64,000 bases of DNA, from positions 2,418,001 through 2,482,000 of the forward strand of contig CBDCQY010000001.1 of assembly GCA_965220855.1 (NCBI GenBank), in the 5' to 3' direction. Every line of letters begins with the position of its first letter. Position 1 is the first letter of the stretch. The notes below the pieces were generated by a model, which saw only the letters and a list, made by a program, of their open reading frames with translations, searched no databases and was not told the DNA's origin. Position numbers and translations under genes: made by a program. The stretch comes from Bin95 sp965220855 (GTDB taxonomy: Bacteria; Pseudomonadota; Alphaproteobacteria; Bin95). Shown piece after piece: positions 25,451-33,771 of this stretch.

Positions 25451-26826
25451 CGCTTCGTCTCCCCGCCGAACAGCGGGCTCGGGTCCCGCCACAGATTGCG
25501 GACCCGGTCGTAATGCGCATCGACATCGTAGAGCGGCGCATCGACGCCCTGGGCGTCGGCCGTCAGCCGGCCGACCGCAGCGGTCAGCTGGAAGCTGGCC
25601 ACCGCCTCCGCGCGCTGGGTGCGCACCACATTGACGCGCGCATCGAGCAGGTCCTGTTCGGCGTCCAGCACGTCCAGCAGGGTGCGGGTGCCGACCTCGG
25701 CCTCCTGCTGCACGCCGTTGAGCGCGATCTCGGAGGCCCGGACCTCGGTCGAGAGCGCCTCCAGCCGGGCGCGGGCCGACAGCAGGTTCTCCCAGGCGCG
25801 CACCGCCTGCTCCAGCGCGCTGCGGCGCTGGTTCTCGGCCAGCGCGCCGAGACGCACCGCGTTCTGGCGCGCCGCGCGCAGCCGCGAGCCGACAGCGCCC
25901 GACCGGTAGAGCGGCACGCTCAGCCGGGCCGTCACCGAGATATCGTCGGACCGGCTGCCCCGGCCGGTCGCGTCCGTCCTGTGGCCGGCCGCGCCGACCA
26001 GGCTGAGCGACGGCAGCGCCTCGGCCCGGATCGCCTCCGTCGCCTCGATCGCGGCGCGCTCGTCGAAGGAGGCCGCGCGCAGCAGCGGGTTGTCCTCCGC
26101 GGCCAGTTCGGCGGCCTGCTCCTTCGATTCCGGCAGCCCCGTCACCGGCGCCGGCTGCTCCAGCCGGCCGGGCGGCTCGCCGACCAGCCGGCGATAGGCC
26201 GCGCGCGAGGCCTCCAGGGCGCCCTCGGCGGACACCCGCTCGGCGCTTGCGCGCGCCAGTCTGGCCTCGGCCTGGGAGACGTCGGTGCGCGTCACCTCGC
26301 CGACCTCGAACTGATCTTCCGCCGCTTCGAGCCGGCGGCTCAGCACATTGGCGTTGTTGGCGGTCAGCTCCACCACCGCCTGGTCGCGGACCACATCCAT
26401 GAAGGCCGTGCCGACCGCCAGGAACACCGCCTGCTCGGTCGCGGCGAGGCGCGCGCGCTCGGCCCGGACGCGCAGCGTAGCGGACCGGAGATTGGCGGTG
26501 TTGCGCCCGCCGCTATAGAGCGGCTGCGCCGCCTCCAGCTGCAGGCTCGCCGGGTTGCGGGTCTCGGTTCCCCGCGCCTTGGTGGAATAGTGCCCGAAGC
26601 CGGCATTGGCGCTCACCGACACGGTCGGCCGCCAGCCGGAGAGCGCCTGCGGCACCTCCTCGTCCACCGCCCGCAGCCGCGCGCGCTGGGCCAGCAGCTC
26701 CGGGTTGCCGACATAGGCCTTGGCCATCGCCTCGAGCAGCGAGTCGGCCGCCAGGGCGGCCGAAGCGAAACCGCAAACGGCCGCCATGGCCGCCACGGAC
26801 CGGATCGTCAACCGGCGCGCGCTCAA
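25447..26826 (-). CDS. tolC: TolC-family outer membrane efflux protein
   Basis: A 459-residue TolC-type protein. It has a signal peptide (basic start, then VAAMAAVCGFASAALAA before DSLLEAM) and two repeated outer-membrane-efflux domains of alternating helical and beta segments. Conserved stretches include NPELLAQRARLRAVDEEVPQ, QPLYSGG in the first half and VPLYRSGAVGSRLR in the second, and VGTRTLLDVLDAEQDLLDA. It would form the trimeric exit duct for type I secretion or RND/MFS pumps. The start is TTG 26826, overlapping the pcm stop (TTGA) with GGAGGAG upstream. No cognate pump is adjacent. Confidence 0.92.
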   Translation of the reverse strand: MSARRLTIRSVAAMAAVCGFASAALAADSLLEAMAKAYVGNPELLAQRARLRAVDEEVPQALSGWRPTVSVSANAGFGHYSTKARGTETRNPASLQLEAAQPLYSGGRNTANLRSATLRVRAERARLAATEQAVFLAVGTAFMDVVRDQAVVELTANNANVLSRRLEAAEDQFEVGEVTRTDVSQAEARLARASAERVSAEGALEASRAAYRRLVGEPPGRLEQPAPVTGLPESKEQAAELAAEDNPLLRAASFDERAAIEATEAIRAEALPSLSLVGAAGHRTDATGRGSRSDDISVTARLSVPLYRSGAVGSRLRAARQNAVRLGALAENQRRSALEQAVRAWENLLSARARLEALSTEVRASEIALNGVQQEAEVGTRTLLDVLDAEQDLLDARVNVVRTQRAEAVASFQLTAAVGRLTADAQGVDAPLYDVDAHYDRVRNLWRDPSPLFGGETKR

Positions 26827-27476
26827 AATACGAACTCCTCCACGGGCTCGAAGCCCTCGATATAGGGTGTGCCGGCGTCGAAGGCCGTGCGCGACGACAC
26901 CAGGCCGTCCCGCTTGACGAACAGCGTGGCGCGGCCGAGCCCGTCGCCCGGTCGCAGCACCGCCGCGAGCCGCCCGCCGGGCGCCAGCTGGTCCAGCCAG
27001 GCCGGCGGTATCGAGGCGACCGCGCCTTCCACCATGATGGCGCTGAACGGCGCCTCGTCGGGACAGCCGGCTTCGAGCGGCCCTTCGACCGGCAACACAT
27101 TGTCGCTGCCGGCCGCCGCCAGCGCCGCGCGCGCGCCCTCGGCGAGGCCGGGGTCGCTTTCCAGCGCCACCACGGCGCCGACGATCCGGCCGAGCACGGC
27201 GCTGGAGTAGCCGAGGCCTGCGCCGATATCGAGCAGATAGTCGTCCGGGCCGAGCGCCGCCAGCTGCGCCAGGCGCGCAAACACCATCGGCTCCATCAGC
27301 ACGCGGCCGCCGAACGGCAGATCGTCGTCGCAATAGGCGACCGGCCTGAGCGCCTTCGGCGTGAACTCTTCCCGCGCGACGCGGCCCATGGCGTCCAGCA
27401 CCGCCGAATCGGAAACCCGACCCGCACGAAGTTGACTTTCCACCATATTCGCCCGCTGGGCGACGTAATCGCTCAT
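26823..27476 (-). CDS. pcm: Protein-L-isoaspartate O-methyltransferase
   Basis: A 217-residue SAM-dependent methyltransferase of the Pcm family, which marks isoaspartyl residues for repair. It has MVESQLRAGRVSD at the start, YCDDDLPFGG, the SAM motif LLDIGAGLGYSSAVL, and the post-motif LESDPGLAEGA. Placement directly before tolC is common in alphaproteobacteria, where this gene is often annotated as pcm-like. Some residues of the isoaspartate pocket differ (the usual GQTIS near residue 60 reads GGRVLMEP), so repair activity is not certain. A good promoter lies 32 bp upstream. Confidence 0.87.
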   Translation of the reverse strand: MSDYVAQRANMVESQLRAGRVSDSAVLDAMGRVAREEFTPKALRPVAYCDDDLPFGGRVLMEPMVFARLAQLAALGPDDYLLDIGAGLGYSSAVLGRIVGAVVALESDPGLAEGARAALAAAGSDNVLPVEGPLEAGCPDEAPFSAIMVEGAVASIPPAWLDQLAPGGRLAAVLRPGDGLGRATLFVKRDGLVSSRTAFDAGTPYIEGFEPVEEFVF

Positions 27477-27507
27477 CGACGTCCGTCCGTTTCGACCCCT
27501 GCCCGCG

Positions 27508-27535
27508 ACTATAGCGGCTCGCCAGCGATTGACAA
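27508..27535 (-). promoter_or_regulatory. Sigma70-type promoter for pcm-tolC-popZ
   Basis: Minus-strand TTGTCA (27535-27530), a 16-nt spacer and TATAGT (27513-27508). Transcription would begin near 27501, giving a leader of about 25 nt before the pcm ATG. The intergenic region of about 165 bp also separates pcm from the divergent ybjN-like gene. Confidence 0.6.
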
Positions 27536-27641
27536 TGATGGACTGTTGTGTGGACCCGCGCGCCAATACCGGCGCTCTTTTCCACAGCTGGTGGCGTTAG
27601 GCGGCTGGACACACGAAATATGCCGGTCTAGCAGCGCTTGC

Positions 27642-28132
27642 ATGGCGCTACCGAACGCAATCGCCCTCTCCCGCAATCCGGTGGACCTCGTGGAGGTTAT
27701 CGCCCGCCGGCGCGCCTGGAGCTACAGCCGCGAATCCGCCGGCCTGGTGGTCGCGCAGATGCCCGGCCTCTGGGACGAGACCACCATTTGCGTCGCCTGG
27801 CACGACCGTCAGGCCCTGCTGCGGCTGGCGGCCGTTTGCCGGCTGCCGATGCCGGACGGCGGCCGTCCCGCGCTGCTCGAAATGCTGGCCTACGCCAACG
27901 GCCTGCTGGATGTCGGGCATTTCTGCATCGAGTGGGAGCCGCCGTCGCTCTGCTTCCGGCACACGGTCGCGCTGCGCGGCGCATCGGCCTCCATCGAGCA
28001 GCTGGAAGATGTGCTTCTTGCGGCCATCGAGGGACTGGACCAGTTTTATCCGGCGTTCCAACATGCGGTCTGGGGCGGCAAGTCGCCGGCGATGGCCGTC
28101 GCGGCCGCCATGATTCATCCGGCGGGAGAAGC

Positions 28133-28136
<4 letters not shown>
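27642..28136 (+). CDS. YbjN domain-containing protein
   Basis: A 164-residue cytosolic protein of the YbjN/sensory-transduction-regulator superfamily fold: two domains with the pattern WDETTICVAWHDRQALLRLA, then MLAYANGLLDVGHFCIEWEPPS and a C-terminal LEDVLLAAIEGLDQFYPAFQ. YbjN overexpression affects motility and stress responses in E. coli, but the molecular function is unknown. ATG 27642 has no strong ribosome-binding site. Its stop overlaps the proC start (ATGA at 28133-28136), a pairing that recurs in alphaproteobacteria. Confidence 0.85.
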
Positions 28137-28951
<815 letters not shown>

Positions 28952-28994
28952 GGCCGCGGCCTCGGTGAGGCAAGGCGGACAGGAGGGATAAGCC

Positions 28995-29663
28995 ATGCGC
29001 AACACCGCCGCCCCCAGCAATCGCGCCCGGCTGCGGCGCAAGCACGAGCGCGGGCAATACGACAAGCAAAGCCTCTACGCCATTCTGGACGCCTGCCTGC
29101 TGGCGCATGTCGGCTATGTGCTGGACGGCGCGCCGGTGGTGACGCCGACCTTCTACTGGCGGCGCGGCGACAATATCTACTGGCACGGCTCCTCCGCCAG
29201 CCGGATGCTGCGCAAGTCCGCCGGCTACGAAGTCTGCCTGACGGTCTCCGAGCTGGACGGGCTGGTGCTGGCGCGCTCGGGCATGCACCATTCGGCCAAT
29301 TACCGCTCGGTCATGCTGTTCGGCACGGCGCAGAAGGTGCAGCGCCGCGAGGAGAAGATCGAGCATATGCGCCTGTTCATCGAGCAGATGTTCCCGGGAC
29401 GCTGGGACCAGCTGCGCGAGGTCAACGAGCAGGAGGTCAAGGCGACCACCATCCTGGGGATGCCGATCGCCGAAGGCGCGGCCAAGGTCCGCACCGGCGG
29501 CCCGGTCGATGACGACGAGGATTACGGCCATCCCGTCTGGGCGGGCGTCATCCCCTTCGGCCCCCGGCTGCCCGGCGCGCCGATCCCGGACGAACTCCAG
29601 GACCCGGCGACGCCGCTGCCCGACCATGTGCGGCGCTACACGCTCGCGAGAAGCGTGGATTAG
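28995..29663 (+). CDS. Pyridoxamine 5'-phosphate oxidase-family flavin split-barrel protein
   Basis: A 222-residue FMN-binding split-barrel protein of the COG3467 (NimA-like) group rather than PdxH. It opens with RARLRRKHERGQYDKQSLYAILD (20-residue limit: first part RARLRRKHERGQYDK), followed by ACLLAHVGYV, APVVTPTFYWRRGDNIYWHGS and YRSVMLFGTAQKV. Such proteins bind flavin or heme; substrates are mostly unknown. The start has AGGAGGGATAAGCC upstream. It may extend the ybjN-proC operon (43-bp gap). Its TAG overlaps the convergent amidohydrolase stop. Confidence 0.88.
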   Translation: MRNTAAPSNRARLRRKHERGQYDKQSLYAILDACLLAHVGYVLDGAPVVTPTFYWRRGDNIYWHGSSASRMLRKSAGYEVCLTVSELDGLVLARSGMHHSANYRSVMLFGTAQKVQRREEKIEHMRLFIEQMFPGRWDQLREVNEQEVKATTILGMPIAEGAAKVRTGGPVDDDEDYGHPVWAGVIPFGPRLPGAPIPDELQDPATPLPDHVRRYTLARSVD

Positions 29664-30556
29664 CAATCCTCGACGGCGCGCCCGGCGGCGAACTCCGCCA
29701 GACGATCGACCAGCCGGGCGAGGTCCTGCTGCACGGCCGCGAAGCCGGGCTTGAGGCGCCGCGTCGCCTCGTCGATATAGAGCGCCTTGTTGACCTCGAT
29801 CTGCAGGCAGTGGCGCCCGGCTTCGGGGGCCGAGAAGCCGCGCACCAGCTCCACGCCCTTGAAGATGTGGTTGACGCGCACGCCGTAGCCGAGCGCGCCG
29901 AGCGTCTCGGCGGCGAGCTCGGTGAAGGCCGCCTCGCAGGTGGCGCCGTCCCGGTCGCCGAGCACGATATCCGGCCGGCGCCCCATATCGTCGCGATTGC
30001 GCGAACCCATGGAATGGCAATTGAGGTGATAGACGCGGCCGAAGCGCGCCTGCAGGCGGCGCTGCGCGTCGGCGAGCGCGCAATGATAGGGCGCGTGATA
30101 GCGCCGGATGCGCGCCTCCACCTCGGCGACGGGCAGCCGGCGCGCATAGACCGGCCGGTCGTCGTCGCCGATCGTGCGGCGGATCAGCCCGATGCCGCGC
30201 TCCGTCTTCTCGGTGGGCGCGAGCGCGCCCGGCCAGGGGCCGTCCAGCAGCGCCTCGTCGAGATCGTCGGCGGCGCGATTGGGGTCGATATAGGTGCGCG
30301 GAAAATGCGCCCGGAGCAGCGCCACCCCCAGCCCCGGCGCGCCGCCGAACAGCGCATCGACGGCGGTATCGACCGCATCCAGCAGGCGGTCCCGACCGAC
30401 ATCGGCGCCGAAATCGGCGGGATAGGTCGTGCCACTGTGGGGCGAGTCGAGCAGCAGCGGCCGCGCGGGCGCGGTCGGGCCGAGCAATGTCAGCACGCCG
30501 GGCAGCGTGTAGGTCGGGACGATCCCGGCCTCCGCTTCTTCCTCCGGCGGCGTCAC
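29660..30556 (-). CDS. N-formylglutamate amidohydrolase family protein
   Basis: A 298-residue member of the N-formylglutamate amidohydrolase (HutG-type II) family. Supporting motifs: LLLDSPHSGTTYP near residue 35, FPRTYIDPNRAADDLD, YHLNCHSMG with a metal-type His, and LQIEVNKALYIDE. The canonical reaction gives glutamate and formate at the end of histidine degradation, but no other hut genes are nearby, so the true substrate may differ. The GTG at 30556 overlaps the TGA of the reductase gene (GTGA), coupling the two. Confidence 0.88.
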   Translation of the reverse strand: MTPPEEEAEAGIVPTYTLPGVLTLLGPTAPARPLLLDSPHSGTTYPADFGADVGRDRLLDAVDTAVDALFGGAPGLGVALLRAHFPRTYIDPNRAADDLDEALLDGPWPGALAPTEKTERGIGLIRRTIGDDDRPVYARRLPVAEVEARIRRYHAPYHCALADAQRRLQARFGRVYHLNCHSMGSRNRDDMGRRPDIVLGDRDGATCEAAFTELAAETLGALGYGVRVNHIFKGVELVRGFSAPEAGRHCLQIEVNKALYIDEATRRLKPGFAAVQQDLARLVDRLAEFAAGRAVEDC

Positions 30557-31563
30557 AGCCCCGACACGCCCTTGGTGGTCGAATATTCCCAGTGCAGCAC
30601 CTCGCCCGGATGCACGCGGGGATAGATGTCGTGCGCTGCGGCGGCGGCCTCCGCGAAGCCGGTCAGGATCAGCTTCAGCTTGCCCTTGTAGGAGGCGATA
30701 TCGCCGATGGCGTAGATGCCGTCGCGATCGGTCATGGCGTTCGCGGGATCGACGACCACCTGGTTGCGGTCGAGGCCGAGGCCCCATTCGGCGATCGGCC
30801 CGAGCTTCATGGCGAGGCCGTAGAAGGGCAGCAGCGCATCCGCCTCCAGGCGGCGGGTTTCGCCCTCCAGGGTCTTGACCTGCACGGCTTCGAGGCGCCC
30901 GTCGGCGCCCTCCAGCGCGTCCAGATGGTAGGGGACGACCAGCTCGACCTTGCCGTCGCCCGCCAGCGCATGGAGCCTGGCGACGCTCTCCGGCGCGGCG
31001 CGGAACCGGGGCCGGCGGTGCACCACCCTGACCGAGGCGGCGACCTCCGCCAGCGAGAGCGCCCAATCGACGGCGCTGTCGCCGCCGCCGCCGATGACCA
31101 CGCGCTTGTCGCGGAACGCCTCGCGGCGGCGCACGGCGTAGAAGACGCTCTTGCCTTCATACTCCGCGAGGCCCTCCAGCGGCGGGCGGTTGGGCCCGAA
31201 GGCGCCGACGCCGGCGGCGATCATCACCGCCCGGCAGCGGATCGCGACCCCCTTCGAGGTCTCGACCCGCCAGCCGCCGCCGTCCAGCTCCGTCAGCCGC
31301 TCGACCCGCTGATCGAGGTGATAGACCGGCGAGAAGGGTTCGGCCTGCTCCTCCAGCCGGGCGATCAGGTCCGTCGCATCGACCCGGGGGAACCCCGGAA
31401 TGTCGTAGATCGGCTTCTCCGGGTAGAGCGCCGCGCACTGGCCGCCGACGACCTCCAGCGAATCGACGACATGCGCGCGGATCTTGAGCATTCCGAGCTC
31501 GAAGATGGCGAACAGGCCGACCGGGCCGGCCCCGACGATCACCACATCGGTTTCATGGTCCAT
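30553..31563 (-). CDS. Ferredoxin--NADP(+) reductase (TrxR-like, YumC type)
   Basis: A 336-residue flavoprotein with two nucleotide-binding domains: FAD loop VVIVGAGPVGLFAIFELG at the N-terminus, NADPH loop VVIGGGGDSAVDWAL in the middle, and the C-terminal FAD motif IYAIGDIASYKGKLKLILTG. The CxxC of thioredoxin reductases is absent, which marks the TrxR-like ferredoxin-NADP reductase group. It keeps ferredoxin or flavodoxin reduced. ATG 31563 has GGAGGG about 10 nt upstream. It forms a two-gene operon with the amidohydrolase and diverges from tsaE. Confidence 0.92.
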   Translation of the reverse strand: MDHETDVVIVGAGPVGLFAIFELGMLKIRAHVVDSLEVVGGQCAALYPEKPIYDIPGFPRVDATDLIARLEEQAEPFSPVYHLDQRVERLTELDGGGWRVETSKGVAIRCRAVMIAAGVGAFGPNRPPLEGLAEYEGKSVFYAVRRREAFRDKRVVIGGGGDSAVDWALSLAEVAASVRVVHRRPRFRAAPESVARLHALAGDGKVELVVPYHLDALEGADGRLEAVQVKTLEGETRRLEADALLPFYGLAMKLGPIAEWGLGLDRNQVVVDPANAMTDRDGIYAIGDIASYKGKLKLILTGFAEAAAAAHDIYPRVHPGEVLHWEYSTTKGVSGL

Positions 31564-31616
31564 GAATGCCCTCCGGGCATTGGAAGGTCGGGCTGTGTCG
31601 ATTATCATAGGAAGCG

Positions 31617-32090
31617 ATGATTCTGCTGTCATGTCCGCCGCTCGCGCCCATGCTGCCCGATAGCGTCCATCTGCCGGATCTCGCCGCGACCGGCCGCTTC
31701 GCCCGGCAGGTCGCCGGGCTGCTGCGGCCGGGCGATGCGGTCGGCCTTCGGGGCGGCATCGGGGCCGGCAAGACGGCCTTTGCGCGCGCGCTCATCCAGG
31801 GCCGCCAGCAGGCGGCGGGCCTCGCCCCGGAAAGGGTGCCGAGCCCGACCTTCACCCTGGTCCAGGTCTATCGCCGGCCGGCCCCGCCGCTCTGGCATTT
31901 CGACTGCTACCGCCTCGACGATCCCGGCGAGGCGGTGGAGCTCGGCCTGGACGAGGCGCTCGGCGAGGGCGTGGCGCTGATCGAATGGCCCGAACGCCTG
32001 GGGGCCTTCCTGCCCGACCGGCGCCTCGACATCGCCTTCGAGATCGCGGCCGGCGAGGCGCGGCTGGCCCGGATCGAGGACCGCCGGTGA
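31617..32090 (+). CDS. tsaE: tRNA threonylcarbamoyladenosine biosynthesis ATPase TsaE
   Basis: A 157-residue TsaE, the ATPase partner of TsaD/TsaB in making t6A37 in ANN-decoding tRNAs. Walker A is GGIGAGKTAFARAL; PSPTFTLVQVY, WHFDCYRLDDP and ALIEWPERLG are family signatures. ATG 31617 has AGGAAG upstream; ATG 31650 is a possible shorter start. It overlaps the kinase gene by GTGA and heads the tsaE-amgK-murU-addB-addA run typical of alphaproteobacteria. Confidence 0.95.
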   Translation: MILLSCPPLAPMLPDSVHLPDLAATGRFARQVAGLLRPGDAVGLRGGIGAGKTAFARALIQGRQQAAGLAPERVPSPTFTLVQVYRRPAPPLWHFDCYRLDDPGEAVELGLDEALGEGVALIEWPERLGAFLPDRRLDIAFEIAAGEARLARIEDRR

Positions 32091-33070
32091 GCCGCGAGCG
32101 GGCGATCCTGGCGTTCCTTCGCGCGGCGGGCTGGGACGACGCCCGCCGCGAGCCGCTGCCGGGCGACGCCTCCTTCCGCCGCTATGTCCGCCTGCGGCGC
32201 GGCGGCGAGACCGTCATGCTGATGGACGCCCCGCCGCCGGAGGAGGATGTGCGGCCCTTCATCGCCGTGGCGGCGCATCTGGACCGGCTCGGCCTCTCCG
32301 CGCCCGAGGTCCACAAGGCCGATGCGGAGCGGGGCCTGCTGCTGCTGGAGGATTTCGGCGAGGAGACCTTCACCCGCCTGCTCGACGGCGGCGAGGACGC
32401 GCACACCCTCTATCTGCTCGCGACCGACGCGCTGATCCGCCTGCAGCGCCGGCCGGACGCGGCGGCCGGCTGGCCGGATTTCGGTCTGGAGCGCTTCATT
32501 GCCGGGGCGGAGCTGTTTCTCGACTGGTATCTGCCGGCCGTCTTCGACCGACAGACCGACCGGGCGGGGTTCCGGCAGGCGCTCGGCGAGGTGCTGGCGC
32601 CGGCGCTGGCGGGACCGCAGACGCTGATGTTGCGGGACTTCCATGTCGATAACCTGATCCGGCTCGAAGGCCGCCCCGGCGTCGCCGCCTGCGGCCTGCT
32701 CGACTTCCAGGACGCCGCCGCCGGCCCGACCCGCTACGACCTCGCCTCGTTGATCGAGGACGCAAGGCGCGATGTCGATGAGGGGGTCCGCGAGGCGGTG
32801 CTGGCGCGCTATCGGGCGGCTTTCCCGGAGGCCGCCGAAGACCTGGAGCGCGAGGTGGCCGCGCTCGGCGCGCAACGCCATCTGCGGGTGCTCGGCACCT
32901 TCATGCGGCTCGCCCGGCGCGACGGCAAGCCCGGCTATCTGCGCCATCTGCCGCGCATTCGGGGCCTTCTGGAGCGTCACCTGGGCGCGCCCGCGCTCCG
33001 CCCGCTGGCGGCGTGGTTCCGGCGCAATGTCGCCGCCGACCTCCGCATCCCGCCGACCGGGTGCGGGTGA
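32087..33070 (+). CDS. amgK: N-acetylmuramate/N-acetylglucosamine-1-kinase (AmgK-like)
   Basis: A 327-residue aminoglycoside-phosphotransferase-fold kinase. It has LPGDASFRRYVRL as nucleotide loop, LLLLEDFGEETF as hinge, the Brenner motif LMLRDFHVDNLI with catalytic Asp, and LLDFQDAAAGPTRYDLASL as the metal-binding DFQ segment. Together with the following nucleotidyltransferase it matches the AmgK-MurU pathway that recycles MurNAc to UDP-MurNAc without GlcNAc-6-P. GTG 32087 overlaps the tsaE stop. Confidence 0.92.
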   Translation: MSRERAILAFLRAAGWDDARREPLPGDASFRRYVRLRRGGETVMLMDAPPPEEDVRPFIAVAAHLDRLGLSAPEVHKADAERGLLLLEDFGEETFTRLLDGGEDAHTLYLLATDALIRLQRRPDAAAGWPDFGLERFIAGAELFLDWYLPAVFDRQTDRAGFRQALGEVLAPALAGPQTLMLRDFHVDNLIRLEGRPGVAACGLLDFQDAAAGPTRYDLASLIEDARRDVDEGVREAVLARYRAAFPEAAEDLEREVAALGAQRHLRVLGTFMRLARRDGKPGYLRHLPRIRGLLERHLGAPALRPLAAWFRRNVAADLRIPPTGCG

Positions 33071-33072
33071 GC

Positions 33073-33771
33073 ATGGCGACCGCGCCCCGCACGGCCATGC
33101 TGCTCGCCGCCGGGCTCGGCTCGCGTCTCGGGGCGGGACCGCCCAAGCCGCTCCGCCGGGTGGGCGGCAAGGCGCTGATCGACCATGCGCTCGACCTGCT
33201 GCTGGAGGCGGGCGTCGGCCGCGTCGCGGTCAACACCCATCACCGCGCGGCGGAGATCGAGGCGCATCTGGCGGCGCGGAAGCGCCCGGAAATCGCCATC
33301 TCCCGCGAGCCGGAGCGGCTGGAGACCGGCGGCGGGATCGCGAACGCGCTCGGGCTGCTCGGGCCGGAGCCGTTCTTCGTCCTCAACGCCGATCTGGTCT
33401 GGGGACCGGACGGCGCGGACTGGCTCGCCCGTCTGGCGGCGCGGTTCGACCCGGCGGCGATGGACGCGCTGCTGCTGCTCTGTCCGGCGGAGCGCGCCAC
33501 GGGCCAGAAGGGCGACTTTTCCCTCGCGCCGGACGGCCGGCTCGCCCGGCGGCGCGAGGCGCCGAGGGCGCCTTTCGTGTTCACCGGCGCGCAGATTCTG
33601 GCCCCGGCGCTCTTCGAGGGCGCGCCGGCCGGTCCCTGGCCGCTCACCCTGGCCTATGACCGGGCGGAGGAGACCGGGCGGCTCTATGGCCTCGTCTCCG
33701 ACGGCTTCTGGCTCGACGCCGGAACGCCCGAACGCCTCGCCCACGCCATCGAACTCTCGAAGGACCGATGA
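33073..33771 (+). CDS. murU: N-acetylmuramate-1-phosphate uridylyltransferase (MurU-like)
   Basis: A 232-residue nucleotidyltransferase that should convert MurNAc-1-P to UDP-MurNAc. It shows MLLAAGLGSRLG and PPKPLRRVGGKALIDH at the N-terminus (the loop between the Arg and PKPL is a few residues shorter than usual), LETGGGIANAL, FFVLNADLVWGP with the metal Asp, and FVFTGAQILAPALF. GTG 33067 overlaps the amgK stop and is an alternative start. It pairs with amgK in peptidoglycan recycling and confers natural fosfomycin tolerance in other genera by bypassing MurA. The addB start overlaps its stop (ATGA). Confidence 0.9.
   Translation: MATAPRTAMLLAAGLGSRLGAGPPKPLRRVGGKALIDHALDLLLEAGVGRVAVNTHHRAAEIEAHLAARKRPEIAISREPERLETGGGIANALGLLGPEPFFVLNADLVWGPDGADWLARLAARFDPAAMDALLLLCPAERATGQKGDFSLAPDGRLARRREAPRAPFVFTGAQILAPALFEGAPAGPWPLTLAYDRAEETGRLYGLVSDGFWLDAGTPERLAHAIELSKDR

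Noticed and set aside
27529..27557. Plus-strand TTGACA upstream of the ybjN-like gene
   Set aside because: The -35 is perfect, but no acceptable -10 box follows at 16-18 nt. The same bases serve better as part of the minus-strand promoter for pcm.
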